From a virus: 43,906 nt of DNA. How positions within the stretch are numbered: the stretch's first letter is position 1; each line of letters opens with the position of its first letter. Both the position numbers and the translations under genes were made by a program. This document shows, in pieces, positions 6,712 through 15,596 of the stretch. The notes under the pieces were generated by a model. The model ran no database searches. It had not been told where the DNA came from and saw only the letters and a list, made by a program, of their open reading frames with translations. Location: IMG/VR virus record IMGVR_UViG_3300028573_000026, positions 1-43,906 of that record; one strand, given 5' to 3'.

Positions 6712-9255
6712 CTAGACGGTGGTGGTGTCGCCGGCGCCCCACTGGCTCTGGCCGTAGGGCATCGTCTGGCCGTAGCTGTTGATGAAGCTCGGCCCGAGCT
6801 GCGGGTTGATCCCGTAAGAGTAGAGCGAGCCGCCCGAGCCCTGGCTGAAGTCGGGTCCGTGCCATCCCTGTGGCGTGAAGGGCGAGAGCCCGGCGGCGCT
6901 GCTGCCATAACCGGGCGAGCCGGGATAGGACGCGCCGGGGTAGCTGATCGAGTTGCCCTGCTGGCCGGGGCCGGCGAGGAGGGTGCGGACCAGCCCGCCG
7001 ATGGCGCCGCCCGCGAGCGTGCGCAGGCCGAGGCCGGCGATGCTCTGCTGCCTGCCGCCGGGGTTGGCTGTGCCGGCCCCCATTTGGTACGCGCCGGGGA
7101 CGCCGCCGGGCTGGCCGCCGAAGGTGACGCCGGGGACGCCAGGAGGGCCGCCGGCGGGCGTAATGGCTGCGGGCGCGGGATTGTCGCCGAAGCGCCCGTT
7201 GAACGCGTCCATGCCCATCGCTGCGGGCTCTGCCGCGTTCGCCGGCTGGACCCCGAACATAGCGTTGGCGCCCTTGCCGAGCATCGCCATCAGCGTCGAC
7301 GTGCCGGGGCCGCCAGGCGCGGCCATGCTCTGCGGTCCGAAGCGCTCCATGTCGAACGACGGCGCCTGCGGCGGGGGTTGCTGAGGGGCCGCCTGCGCTG
7401 GCGGCGCGCCTCCGATGCCAAGCCCGTTCCTGAGGGCGTCCGAAGCCTGAAAGATTGGGCCGCCCGGGCCGAAGAACGCCGACGCGCCCCCGCCGACGTC
7501 GTTCGACAGGCTATCCCACGCCTTGCGCAGATTGGGGCCGATGTTGGCAAGGTCGAGACCGCCGCCCTGGTCCGGCGCCCCAGGCGGATTGGCGCGAGCG
7601 GCCATCGCTCGATCGAGCCCGGACGGCACCGCCGTCTGCGTGAAGTTCCGCTCATCGGCGAAGCGACCGGCCGGGATCTGCGGATGGTCCGCGTTGAGCG
7701 CCTGGAGCGTCTGGATTGCATCGAGCGAGAGCGGCGCTGTCATCGGCCCCGAACCGGCATTCGCCGCGCCAGCGGGCAGCCCTGGGCCGCCGGGGATGCC
7801 TGCCATCATGCTCGGGCGAGGCTGAGGCAGCGGCATCTGGGCAACGGCGCCGGCCGGGCCGCCGGGAGCGCCGATGTATGCCTTGCCGCGCGCTGCGGCC
7901 GGCTGGCCGATCTGCACCTCGACGGGCGAGCTCGGGAACGGCGCCAGCGCCTTGTCGATCTTGTCGGAGACGGCCTTGTTGGCTGCCGGCGGGCCGAGGC
8001 CATCGCTGGCGATGTTGTCGGGGGTGAGCTTGGCGCGCTGTTCGGGCGTGAGCGAGGCGCGCGCCGTCGCATCGAGCACGCCGAGGCCGTTCGGCGGCCC
8101 GCCGGCCACGGGAGCGCCACCGATAGGCCCTTTGGCGAACTGCGGCGGCCCGGACTGCATGTCGAACTGGGCCGGGATCTGCGGGTTCTGCGCCTCGGCG
8201 GCCAGCATGGCCTGCGGCGAGGTCATCTGCATTCCTTGCCGAAGCTCGGAGATGCCCTGTTGGTCGCCACGCAGATCGCGGCCCACGGCCATCTGGTTGT
8301 CGGCGGGGGTGAACGGCGCCGCGAGGCGATCGCCCTTGCCCATGGCGATTGCGCCGGCGGCGCCGATGCCGGGCGAAACGCCGGGCGCACCGCTCGCCAG
8401 CATGGAGATGTTGGGCACGCCACCGGGGGCGCCGCCGGGGAACATGCCGGGCGCGGCGAAGTCCTGCGACGAGACGGGCTGGACCGGAGTGCCGCCGGCC
8501 GGGTTGGAAAGCTGCTGGAGCGTGCCGCCACCGAGCGCGCCGAACGTCCGCGGGCCGGCGACGCCATCGGCCGTGAGCCCGTTCGATCGCTGGAATGCCT
8601 TCACCGCGGCTGCGGTCTGCGGGCCGTAGACGCCATCGGGCGAGATGCCGAGGGTATGCTGTAGTTGCGCCACGTCGGGGCCGCGCATGCCCTGGCGGAG
8701 AGTGCGGCCGCCCCCGGCGCCCATGGCTGCGGCGGCTTGCTCGGCGGGGGACTGCGGCGGGCCGCCAGGGGCGAGGGCCATGGCAGCGGCACCGGCGGGC
8801 GCCGGCCCGAGCTTCGCCAGCCGAGGGGCGAGGCCGCCGCGCTCGCCGCCGATGTCGAAGTGCATCAGGTCTTGCACGTTCGGCCGCTTGCCGGAGACGC
8901 CAAACGATCCGCCCCACGCCAGCTTGCCGTCAAGCTCGGGATAGGTCTGCTTCATGTACCCGTAGGCGTTCTGCGCCAGCCGGGTGTACATGCCGCTCTT
9001 GTCAGGCCCTTCGTTCGGGATCATCTTCCCGTCGGGGCCGACGATCTGCACATCGAGCGCGCCCCTACCAGCGATGTGGTGCTGAGAGTTCGCAACGTGC
9101 CCGGCCGGATTGTAGCCTTCGCTGACCGTGACCTGATACCCACTCGGCATCGAGGCCGCCGCCGCCGACAGAATTTCGACAAGGCGCGGGTCCACTCGCG
9201 CCACATTCGGCGAGTAGCCGGGCGTGAACCCCAAAGGGGCGAAGCCGTATGCCAT
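6712..9255 (-). CDS. Large virion protein with M15-type peptidase and PG-binding domains
   Basis: 847 aa. Residues about 20-140 resemble M15/VanY-type peptidases: S57-x-H near SQHHIAGRGALDVQ with D68, and H132 in LMHFDIGG as zinc ligands. Residues about 186-243 are a PG_binding_1 repeat (GMRGPDVAQLQ, GVYGPQTAAAVKAFQ). The remaining 600 residues are Pro/Gly/Ala-rich and mostly disordered (AAPQQPPPQAPS). It is probably a virion-associated peptidoglycan hydrolase that opens the wall during DNA entry. It lies after the ejection-type genes, consistent with that role. Confidence 0.75.
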   Translation of the reverse strand: MAYGFAPLGFTPGYSPNVARVDPRLVEILSAAAASMPSGYQVTVSEGYNPAGHVANSQHHIAGRGALDVQIVGPDGKMIPNEGPDKSGMYTRLAQNAYGYMKQTYPELDGKLAWGGSFGVSGKRPNVQDLMHFDIGGERGGLAPRLAKLGPAPAGAAAMALAPGGPPQSPAEQAAAAMGAGGGRTLRQGMRGPDVAQLQHTLGISPDGVYGPQTAAAVKAFQRSNGLTADGVAGPRTFGALGGGTLQQLSNPAGGTPVQPVSSQDFAAPGMFPGGAPGGVPNISMLASGAPGVSPGIGAAGAIAMGKGDRLAAPFTPADNQMAVGRDLRGDQQGISELRQGMQMTSPQAMLAAEAQNPQIPAQFDMQSGPPQFAKGPIGGAPVAGGPPNGLGVLDATARASLTPEQRAKLTPDNIASDGLGPPAANKAVSDKIDKALAPFPSSPVEVQIGQPAAARGKAYIGAPGGPAGAVAQMPLPQPRPSMMAGIPGGPGLPAGAANAGSGPMTAPLSLDAIQTLQALNADHPQIPAGRFADERNFTQTAVPSGLDRAMAARANPPGAPDQGGGLDLANIGPNLRKAWDSLSNDVGGGASAFFGPGGPIFQASDALRNGLGIGGAPPAQAAPQQPPPQAPSFDMERFGPQSMAAPGGPGTSTLMAMLGKGANAMFGVQPANAAEPAAMGMDAFNGRFGDNPAPAAITPAGGPPGVPGVTFGGQPGGVPGAYQMGAGTANPGGRQQSIAGLGLRTLAGGAIGGLVRTLLAGPGQQGNSISYPGASYPGSPGYGSSAAGLSPFTPQGWHGPDFSQGSGGSLYSYGINPQLGPSFINSYGQTMPYGQSQWGAGDTTTV

Positions 9256-9269
9256 CGGGAGAAACCCTC

Positions 9270-9629
9270 ATGAAGTCCGTTGCCATCGCCCTGGTGGCGA
9301 TGTTTGCCGCGCCTGCCGCTTTTGCTGCTTCACTGCCGATCGTCGGCGCCTATGGCGACGAATACGGGTGCAAGGTCGCCAAAGCTGGCGGGGCGCCCGT
9401 TGCCGGCGAGCCGGCTGACTGGATGCTTGTCACAACTCGCGATGCCGAAGGCCGCGAGTGGAGTTGTTCATTAGTTTCAGCGCGTGGCGATCGCGTCGTG
9501 GCGTCCTGCGCGAACGGCGGAGACACCAAGTCGACGCGTCAGAGCGTCACCCTGCGCGAGGACCGCGCCGCCGGCACCCTCACCTACACCGACCGCGCCG
9601 GGACCTTCATCCTTCACCGCTGCCGCTGA
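9270..9629 (+). CDS. Secreted four-cysteine protein on the opposite strand (moron candidate)
   Basis: 119 aa starting MKSVAIALVAMFAAPAAFA with a signal peptide and AFA-A cleavage. The mature part has four cysteines (GCK, SCSL, SCAN, RCR), enough for two disulfides, and a beta-rich pattern (TLTYTDRAGTFIL). The ATG is preceded by GGGAG at 8 nt; an upstream in-frame ATG at 9249 lacks this. It fills a 421-bp gap in the minus-strand virion block on the other strand, the layout of a moron expressed by the prophage. A periplasmic role such as superinfection exclusion is possible but not shown. Confidence 0.75.
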   Translation: MKSVAIALVAMFAAPAAFAASLPIVGAYGDEYGCKVAKAGGAPVAGEPADWMLVTTRDAEGREWSCSLVSARGDRVVASCANGGDTKSTRQSVTLREDRAAGTLTYTDRAGTFILHRCR

Positions 9630-10198
9630 TGGCCGTCATCGCCATCGCCGCGGCAATGCTCATGCTTCGGCCGTGGTCACTGCTGGCCGTTCTGGTTGGC
9701 TTCGGCTGGCTGCACGCCAGACGCAATCGACGGCATCGGCATGCGAGCCGCAGCCGCGCCCTGGCCCCCTACCCCGCGCCCGATGACTGGGGCGAAGAGC
9801 TTGGCAATCCGATCATGCCCGCGCCGGAGGGCTCCCATCATGGCCGGGTTGCGGCCGATCATGGCGTAAGCCTTGCGGACGATCTGCGGGTCGCGCGAAA
9901 CCAGCATCTTAGCGACGTGTTTCGCGACCTCGGCGTTGATGCTGTTGATGCCGGCGCGGCCGCCGCGGATGGCGACTCCCGACAAAGCCGCCGTGATAAT
10001 CGTCCGCGGGTTCAGCCACGTCATCGGATTGAACGGATCGGCGCCCGACGTCGCGACGCCGACACCCATCCCGGCGAGGCCCGATTCGATCAGTTGACGC
10101 GCGGTCGTGGAGTTGCCCTGGACCGCCTTCCGGCCAAGATCCATGATCGACTCGACGCGCAAGGCGGCTTCCATGTCTCGCGCGGCTTGCGGCCCTAG
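9629..10198 (+). CDS. Possible membrane protein coupled to the secreted gene, largely antisense
   Basis: The ATG at 9629 overlaps the stop of the secreted-protein gene (TGATG). It opens with a convincing membrane segment (VIAIAAAMLMLRPWSLLAVLVGFGW) followed by Arg/His-rich residues, a normal topology signal. After base 9676 the frame runs antisense to the 735-aa virion gene, and that part looks like a shadow. It may be a real small membrane protein that acquired a random tail, or chance. I keep it only for the start coupling and membrane segment. Confidence 0.25.
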   Translation: MAVIAIAAAMLMLRPWSLLAVLVGFGWLHARRNRRHRHASRSRALAPYPAPDDWGEELGNPIMPAPEGSHHGRVAADHGVSLADDLRVARNQHLSDVFRDLGVDAVDAGAAAADGDSRQSRRDNRPRVQPRHRIERIGARRRDADTHPGEARFDQLTRGRGVALDRLPAKIHDRLDAQGGFHVSRGLRP

Positions 10199-11884
10199 CG
10201 CGATTTCAAACTGTTGCCGGGCAACCGGAGACTGGAAAATCCGGTTCACGATGTTCGCCCGGTCCGGGACGTTCGCCAGCCGCGTCTTGACCTCGGTGGC
10301 GTACCCTTCCGCGAATAGCTTTCGTTCGGCCGGCGAGAACTTCGCCGCGGCCTTCTGTGCGTCGGCGAGGGACTGGGCTGTCACCTTCATGTTGGCGAAC
10401 TGTTGCCCGGCCGTGAGCGCGTCGTCGGCGCCGAAGAAGGCCGCGGCGCCCTGCCGAGCCGCCTTGTAGGACGGGACCGCCTCATCGAGATAGCTGACGA
10501 GCTGCGACTTGATCCGGGTGAGGTCGCGCGCCTGGCCGTTGTCGCCGGTCCGCTGCGAGCGCGAAATCATGTCGTCGAGGTTCTGCTTCACGTTGTCCCA
10601 GAACTGCAGCGTCGGCTTCACGCCCGGCTTGAGCACAAGCGTCCCGTCGCCCGCCGGCTGAAACGGGTTCTGCGGCGGCCGGAAGCCTTCCACGGCCGCC
10701 TTGTTGGCGCCGGTGGCCGTCGCGGCCTTGATCGCCGCTTGCATGTCGGGCGCTGCGGTCAATTGCTGCAGACCCTCATGCCAGACGCCGCCCGCGCCCT
10801 GCAGATAGGCCGCGTCGTAGGCCGGCTTGTTCGCTCGAGCTGCGGCAGCCTGCAGGAGATCCCGCGTAGCCGGCGCATTGGCGCCCGGCATGGCGTCATC
10901 GAGCACCTGGCTCACGCGATCGAACTGCGTCGCCGCCCGCGCGTCGAGGCCCTGATTGAGCGTCGCCCGCGCTTCCGGGTTGAGGTTGGCCGCCTGCCGC
11001 CCGAGTGCCCGGCTCGTCTCGCCAAGGTCAATCGGCGCCACGGGCGCGCCACCCTGCCCCATGTCCTGCAGCGCCTGTGTAGCGGCGCCAACGCTGCCGG
11101 TGTCGCGCACCGCGGCGTCGACCACGCCCTGAGCCGCCCGCTGCTCCGGATTGAACAGTGCCTTGAGCGCGTCGACCGGATGCCCGAGCGCACCACCGGC
11201 CGCGCGGACGCCAGCCCCGACGACGGGCGCCGCAGCACCGATTGCCCCCCCGAGCGCAGCGCTCTGTCCTGCGCTGGCAAGTCGGTTGTCCACTCCACCC
11301 TCGCCGGCACCGTATCCGGCCAGCCCGGCATAGGCGGCGCCATTGATCGCCGCATTGCCGATGTTCGCCGCGCCGCGGCCGAGAGAGGTCAGCGCCCGCG
11401 TGGCAAGCGATGCCCCGGCGCCGGCCGCCGCGGGCGCGCGGATCAGGTTCATCTCCGGCGCCAACAGCGCAGTCGGGATCGCGCCAGCAATCTGGCTGGC
11501 CGCGGAAACGTAGGGATGGTTGGCCGCCGCCGCGGCATCCCCTGCCCGCGCATCAGCGAGCGTCTGGTCATAGGGCCGCCCAAGCAGCGTGCCGACGCCG
11601 GCCGCGAGCTCGTCGCCGAAGCCGAAGGTCGCGCCCTGGTAGACGTGCCGGATGATGGCGTCGCCGATGCCAGCATCGGGAGGCGGCGCATTGACCTGTG
11701 CGGCGGGTGTCGGCGGCCCCGGCTGGGGATGCGCGACCGCACCCGGCGCCATCGGCAGACGATCGCCCTTCGTCGCCGGCGCGTCGCCGCCGGTCGCCTG
11801 GCGCATGACGCTATCGATCGTCGCCGCGTCCGTCCCATCGGGGAAGGCGACGACAATCCCGCCGGGGCCTGCAACGTTCATCAT
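9677..11884 (-). CDS. Internal virion / DNA-ejection-like protein, 735 aa
   Basis: Long Ala/Gly-rich, mostly helical protein. It has hydrophobic glycine-rich segments (PTALLAPEMNLIRAPAAAGAG; SAALGGAIGAAAPVVGAGV), a Pro-rich linker near residues 50-70 and a helical C-terminal half. This composition, its size and its place after the tail-hub genes match podovirus ejection proteins (the P22 gp7/gp16/gp20 type), which are injected to carry DNA across the envelope. The start is the ATGA overlap with the 443-aa gene at 11881-11884. No enzymatic motif was recognised. The role rests on position and composition. Confidence 0.6.
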   Translation of the reverse strand: MMNVAGPGGIVVAFPDGTDAATIDSVMRQATGGDAPATKGDRLPMAPGAVAHPQPGPPTPAAQVNAPPPDAGIGDAIIRHVYQGATFGFGDELAAGVGTLLGRPYDQTLADARAGDAAAAANHPYVSAASQIAGAIPTALLAPEMNLIRAPAAAGAGASLATRALTSLGRGAANIGNAAINGAAYAGLAGYGAGEGGVDNRLASAGQSAALGGAIGAAAPVVGAGVRAAGGALGHPVDALKALFNPEQRAAQGVVDAAVRDTGSVGAATQALQDMGQGGAPVAPIDLGETSRALGRQAANLNPEARATLNQGLDARAATQFDRVSQVLDDAMPGANAPATRDLLQAAAARANKPAYDAAYLQGAGGVWHEGLQQLTAAPDMQAAIKAATATGANKAAVEGFRPPQNPFQPAGDGTLVLKPGVKPTLQFWDNVKQNLDDMISRSQRTGDNGQARDLTRIKSQLVSYLDEAVPSYKAARQGAAAFFGADDALTAGQQFANMKVTAQSLADAQKAAAKFSPAERKLFAEGYATEVKTRLANVPDRANIVNRIFQSPVARQQFEIALGPQAARDMEAALRVESIMDLGRKAVQGNSTTARQLIESGLAGMGVGVATSGADPFNPMTWLNPRTIITAALSGVAIRGGRAGINSINAEVAKHVAKMLVSRDPQIVRKAYAMIGRNPAMMGALRRGHDRIAKLFAPVIGRGVGGQGAAAARMPMPSIASGVQPAEANQNGQQ

Positions 11885-13212
11885 TGGACGGGCTGCAATC
11901 CGGTTTGCGGGGTCCAGACGTGCGTGACGCCAGCGGCGGGCGCGGCCGAAGCGGCGCCGCCAGCCAGTTCTTCCGGCGCGATTCGCTGCAGGACCAATTG
12001 CGACTTCGGCGAGATGATCGGGAAATCGCCGCCGCTCGCGCCCATGGCGCTGTGCCACTGATCCTGTAGGGCCGAGATTTTTGAATGCAGAAGCTGCACC
12101 TGCGCCTTGACGACGGCGTGAAGCTCTTCGGGTGACCGGGCGCCGTCGAGCTGGCGCATCGCCTCCTGAATGTCGCCCTCGCTGCCGCCGGAGCCGCGGT
12201 AGAACTTGGTGATTTCCTGGCTGTACTTCGACTTGATGGCGTCGAACTTCTGAAGCTCGATCGCCGTGCCGCTGGCGCCCTTGACGGCGTTCCGAGCGGC
12301 ATTCAGAGCGTAGTTGGCGAGTGGGACGCCCGAGAAGTTTCCGAGCTTGTCCACCTGCGCGTCAAGGTCGCCGAGGTGACCGATTGCCGTATTCCCGGCC
12401 GTGATGGTCTGCGCCGATTTGCCCGACGTAAAGTCCTCTTTCGCCTTGAGCCTTACCGGCCATTGCGTCGCATCGAAGCCGCCCGGATCGCCAAGTTGCT
12501 GCGCGCGCTCGTTCGCCGCCTGCATGAGCGTGATCCAGTAGGGCGTCTTGAGCGCCATGCCGCCGGGGAATGGCATCTTGCCCTGAAGCATCTGGTCGAC
12601 CTGCGCCTTCTGCGGGGAGGAAAGCGAGTCGTAGACGCCGTTCGGCACTGCGGCATTCGGATCCTGCGATGGCTGGCCGCCGGCCGGCGAGCCCGTCAGC
12701 GAAGCACCCGGCTCCACCGTGCGGTTGAACGGGTCGACGAATCCATATTGCGTCTGCCCAAGGAGGTTGGTGCCGATCGGGCTCCATTCGCGATGCGGCG
12801 CCATCTGGTTCGCCACGACGCTCTGCGCGAGGTCCGGGTCCACCTGCATGAGCTTCGTCTGTGCCGCATCGAGCGCCGCCGGGTCGCCGCTGCTCTTGGC
12901 CTGCAGCCACGCATTCAGCGCCTGCCGCTTCTGCTCCATGGGCATGGTCTGCGCGACGGCCTGTGCCGCTCCGGCCATGCTGCCGCGGAAGGTGCGCCCG
13001 CCGAGAAGCGCCGCCGCAACCGGACCGATCCACGCCTGATTCCAGAAGCTGCCGCCGGGCGAGCCCGACAGCGGCCCCGGTGGCGGAGCGCCCGACAGGA
13101 CTCCCGAGGACGGAGCCGGATTGAACGATCCCGGCTGCGGCACGCCGACGCTGAATCCAGGCTGCCCCAGGTTCGGGTCGAACGTCTGGTAGAACTGGCT
13201 GAGGTCGATCAT
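11881..13212 (-). CDS. Internal virion-like protein, 443 aa
   Basis: The N-terminal 60 residues are Pro/Gly/Ser-rich (PQPGSFNPAPSSG). Then comes a helical part (MEQKRQALNAWLQAKSSGD; DAAQTKLMQVDPDLAQSVV) and a C-terminal coiled region (ELHAVVKAQVQLLHSKISALQDQWH). It sits between two other ejection-type genes with a 4-nt overlap at its end and a 3-nt gap at its start, so the three are probably made together. It is likely a component injected or assembled inside the head; no family was recognised. Confidence 0.6.
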   Translation of the reverse strand: MIDLSQFYQTFDPNLGQPGFSVGVPQPGSFNPAPSSGVLSGAPPPGPLSGSPGGSFWNQAWIGPVAAALLGGRTFRGSMAGAAQAVAQTMPMEQKRQALNAWLQAKSSGDPAALDAAQTKLMQVDPDLAQSVVANQMAPHREWSPIGTNLLGQTQYGFVDPFNRTVEPGASLTGSPAGGQPSQDPNAAVPNGVYDSLSSPQKAQVDQMLQGKMPFPGGMALKTPYWITLMQAANERAQQLGDPGGFDATQWPVRLKAKEDFTSGKSAQTITAGNTAIGHLGDLDAQVDKLGNFSGVPLANYALNAARNAVKGASGTAIELQKFDAIKSKYSQEITKFYRGSGGSEGDIQEAMRQLDGARSPEELHAVVKAQVQLLHSKISALQDQWHSAMGASGGDFPIISPKSQLVLQRIAPEELAGGAASAAPAAGVTHVWTPQTGLQPVQ

Positions 13213-13215
13213 GGC

Positions 13216-14019
13216 CTAGAGCCCCGCAAGCAGGCCGCCGAGCGCGCCGAGGCCGGCACCGATGCCGCCATAGCCGCCCATGGAGTTGCCGAGCTGGCCA
13301 CCCATCAGGCCGCCGCCGAGGAGACCGCCGAGCGGGTTCGACGGAGGCTTGACCAGCCCGGCCTGCGTCGCCGTGTTGCCGACGCCCGACAGGATGCCGG
13401 AATACGCCCCGAGCCGGTTCCAGCCCGACTGCTGGTTCGTGTTGAACTTGTCGATCCGGGCTTGCAGCGCCTTCTGGGCCTGCGCGTCGTATGCCTGCCC
13501 GACGCCGAGCTGCGCCTGGTAGGGCATCATCTGGGCCTGCCACGCCGCCGGCAGGTTCTGGCTCATGTCGCCGAGGATGCCGCGCTGGTTGGCGATGTTC
13601 TGGTTCCAGTTGCTTGCGAGCGCCTGGCTGCGGAAGTTGCCGAGCTGCGTCGTCAGCGCCCCGGTGTCGGCCGCCGAGCCGAGCCGGCCCATGCCGCCGA
13701 ACTGGCGCTGGATGTCGTTCAGCATCTGGTCGGACTGGCTCTGCACCGCCTGACCGAAGGCCGCGTTGCTCGATCCCGACAGAAGCCCCTGGTAGTCGGT
13801 GTTCATGCGGTCGGCGAAGCCCGACAGAGGCCCCGCATTCTGCGCCTGCCCGTACATCCCCGACAGAGCGCCCTGGGTCTGCGAAGACATGGGCGTGTAG
13901 GCCTGGAAATTCGGCGCCTTGAAGCCCGCGCCCGACTTGTAGAGGCTCTGCGCGTCGCTGCCGATATTGTTGATGTATTTCCCAATATCGACCTGGGAAC
14001 TGCCGCCAAAGAGGCTCAT
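13216..14019 (-). CDS. Small ejection-like virion protein, 267 aa
   Basis: Gln/Ser/Gly-rich and helical (FAQAVQS-type segments such as FGQAVQSQSDQMLNDIQRQFGG), with a glycine-rich hydrophobic C-terminus (GLLGGGLMGGQLG; GLGALGGLLAGL). Proteins of this form commonly follow tail-hub genes in short-tailed phages and are packaged for ejection (P22 gp7-like). The ATG at 14019 overlaps the stop of the 124-aa gene (ATGA). The functional call is positional. Confidence 0.55.
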   Translation of the reverse strand: MSLFGGSSQVDIGKYINNIGSDAQSLYKSGAGFKAPNFQAYTPMSSQTQGALSGMYGQAQNAGPLSGFADRMNTDYQGLLSGSSNAAFGQAVQSQSDQMLNDIQRQFGGMGRLGSAADTGALTTQLGNFRSQALASNWNQNIANQRGILGDMSQNLPAAWQAQMMPYQAQLGVGQAYDAQAQKALQARIDKFNTNQQSGWNRLGAYSGILSGVGNTATQAGLVKPPSNPLGGLLGGGLMGGQLGNSMGGYGGIGAGLGALGGLLAGL

Positions 14020-14390
14020 GCCTGCGCTTCCTTTTTCGGGCTGCGGGTCGATTTCACGCCGCAGATCATGACGTGCAGCGTGTGGGTGGCGCCCGCCGTG
14101 GCCTGGGCCTTGATCGCGTCACCCGGAACCATGTGGATAGGCTTGCCCTCGAACGCGAGCGGCGCCGCAGCGCCGACCGCGCCAAGGAACACGAGACACC
14201 AGTCCGTGCCGCCGGAGCTATGGTAGAGCGAGCAGGTGTCGGCATTGGCCGTGGTCGCCGCGACCTGGATATCCGTCACGTCGAAGGCTAGTTCGCCTTG
14301 CTCGCCGCACGTGTAGACCGTGGTGAGCGTGTTGTCGGCGAGCGCCTTGTGCTTGGTCCAGTAGTTGCTGAGCGGATAGACTGCGGCCAT
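14016..14390 (-). CDS. Small virion-associated protein, 124 aa
   Basis: Beta-rich protein with four cysteines (TCGE, DTCS, DWCL, MICG) and a basic tail (STRSPKKEAQA). It starts at a TGATG overlap with the tail-fibre gene, so it is likely co-translated and may be a fibre-associated or decoration protein. I do not recognise the family. No signal peptide or membrane segment is present, so the cysteines are probably reduced or structural. Confidence 0.6.
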   Translation of the reverse strand: MAAVYPLSNYWTKHKALADNTLTTVYTCGEQGELAFDVTDIQVAATTANADTCSLYHSSGGTDWCLVFLGAVGAAAPLAFEGKPIHMVPGDAIKAQATAGATHTLHVMICGVKSTRSPKKEAQA

Positions 14391-15595
14391 CAGTAGAGCC
14401 GCCCGCGCACGTCGATCCAGCCGAAGGTGTAGAGCAGCACCGTGTCACTGGCGCCGGACGCCGACAGGCGGTAGCGAATCTGCGCCGAGGTGTTCGTCTT
14501 GACCAGCATCGCCTGGGCCGTGAAGACGCCCGTCGAGCCGCCCGTCCGGTAACTGCGCTCCGTGCTGGTGGCTGCCCGATCAGTCTCATCCAGGGCCGTG
14601 ACCAGCGCACCGATGGTGCCCGTCGTCTGGTTGCTGATCTGGAACGTGATGTCCGCCCACACGACGACGCCAGTCGGCACGGTGAGCGTCGCTGTCACGG
14701 CCGACGTGCCCGGATTGGCCGAGTTCACGTCGAGGACCGAAGCCGCCTTCCACCGGAAGCGATCGCCGTCCTGGGTGAATGTCAGGATGTGCGCCGAGCC
14801 GTCCGTCTTGATCGCGCCGATGCGCCGGAAGAGCGTGTAGTTGGTCGGCAGGGTCGGCGAGGTCGCCGAGGTCGACAGGAGCACGTCGACGACGTTCGTA
14901 TCCTGCCGCTTGATGACGAAGACGTGGTACCAGGTCGAGTTCGCGACGCTGCCCGTATCCAGGCCGCCGTTGCCGGTGCCGACCGCCCAGCTTCCGGTGG
15001 TCTTCGTGAAGGCGCCGAGGACCATGTTGTCGATATCGGTCGAGTCCCGGCAGGAGCCCGCCGCGATATCGATGACCGTATTCGGCGAGGAGCCGTCGTT
15101 GCTGAGGGTGAGCCCGAAAAGCTGCCCCGTCGCGATGGCGCCTGGCGCCGCCGCCGGTGCGATGTTCGCCGCCCGCCACTCGGTGGCGCCCGAATTGTAG
15201 ACCAGATCGAGGTACATCCCCGTCTGGATGCTGCCGATGGCGAGCGGCGTCCCGTCCGCGCGCTTGATGTTGTAGGCCGTGAGCCCGTCCGGGGCGAAGG
15301 TGACGGTCGCCGACGTGTTGTCCGCCGTCGCCTTGAGCAAGAGCCGCAGCCCGTCCGTGAGCTGCCCGCTCTCGAGCACCTGCCCGGTCGTGACCGTGAG
15401 CGCGTTCGCAGTGCCGCCGGCAGCCAGGGAGCCGCCGATATCGTTCATCTGCTTTTTCACGGCCGCCATGATGGAGCGGACGTTGTTGTCGAGCGTGTCG
15501 GGCGACTGCGCGTCGCTCGACGAGATCGCGCCATCGGCGCTGGCGTTGCTCGCGGCCGTCGTCGACCAGGCCCGGACCGTCTCTGACGTGCTCAT
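14390..15595 (-). CDS. Tail fibre protein
   Basis: 401 aa. The N-terminus (RAWSTTAASNASADGAI, then DTLDNNVRSIMAAVKKQMND) is the widespread attachment motif of phage tail fibres and collar proteins. Beta-rich repeats follow (ATVTFAPDGLTAYNIKR; LTLSNDGSSPNTVIDIAAG), and the C-terminal 130 residues look like a fibre or receptor-binding fold. GGAGG lies 7 nt before the ATG. It follows the gp10-like tail gene, as expected for a fibre carried on a short tail. Its receptor cannot be inferred. Confidence 0.7.
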   Translation of the reverse strand: MSTSETVRAWSTTAASNASADGAISSSDAQSPDTLDNNVRSIMAAVKKQMNDIGGSLAAGGTANALTVTTGQVLESGQLTDGLRLLLKATADNTSATVTFAPDGLTAYNIKRADGTPLAIGSIQTGMYLDLVYNSGATEWRAANIAPAAAPGAIATGQLFGLTLSNDGSSPNTVIDIAAGSCRDSTDIDNMVLGAFTKTTGSWAVGTGNGGLDTGSVANSTWYHVFVIKRQDTNVVDVLLSTSATSPTLPTNYTLFRRIGAIKTDGSAHILTFTQDGDRFRWKAASVLDVNSANPGTSAVTATLTVPTGVVVWADITFQISNQTTGTIGALVTALDETDRAATSTERSYRTGGSTGVFTAQAMLVKTNTSAQIRYRLSASGASDTVLLYTFGWIDVRGRLY

Positions 15596-15596
15596 T

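Noticed and set aside
6214-8664. Very long plus-strand frame of 816 codons
   Set aside because: It is antisense to the beta-helix and peptidoglycan hydrolase genes and is Arg/Gly/Ala-rich, typical of a GC-rich shadow frame.
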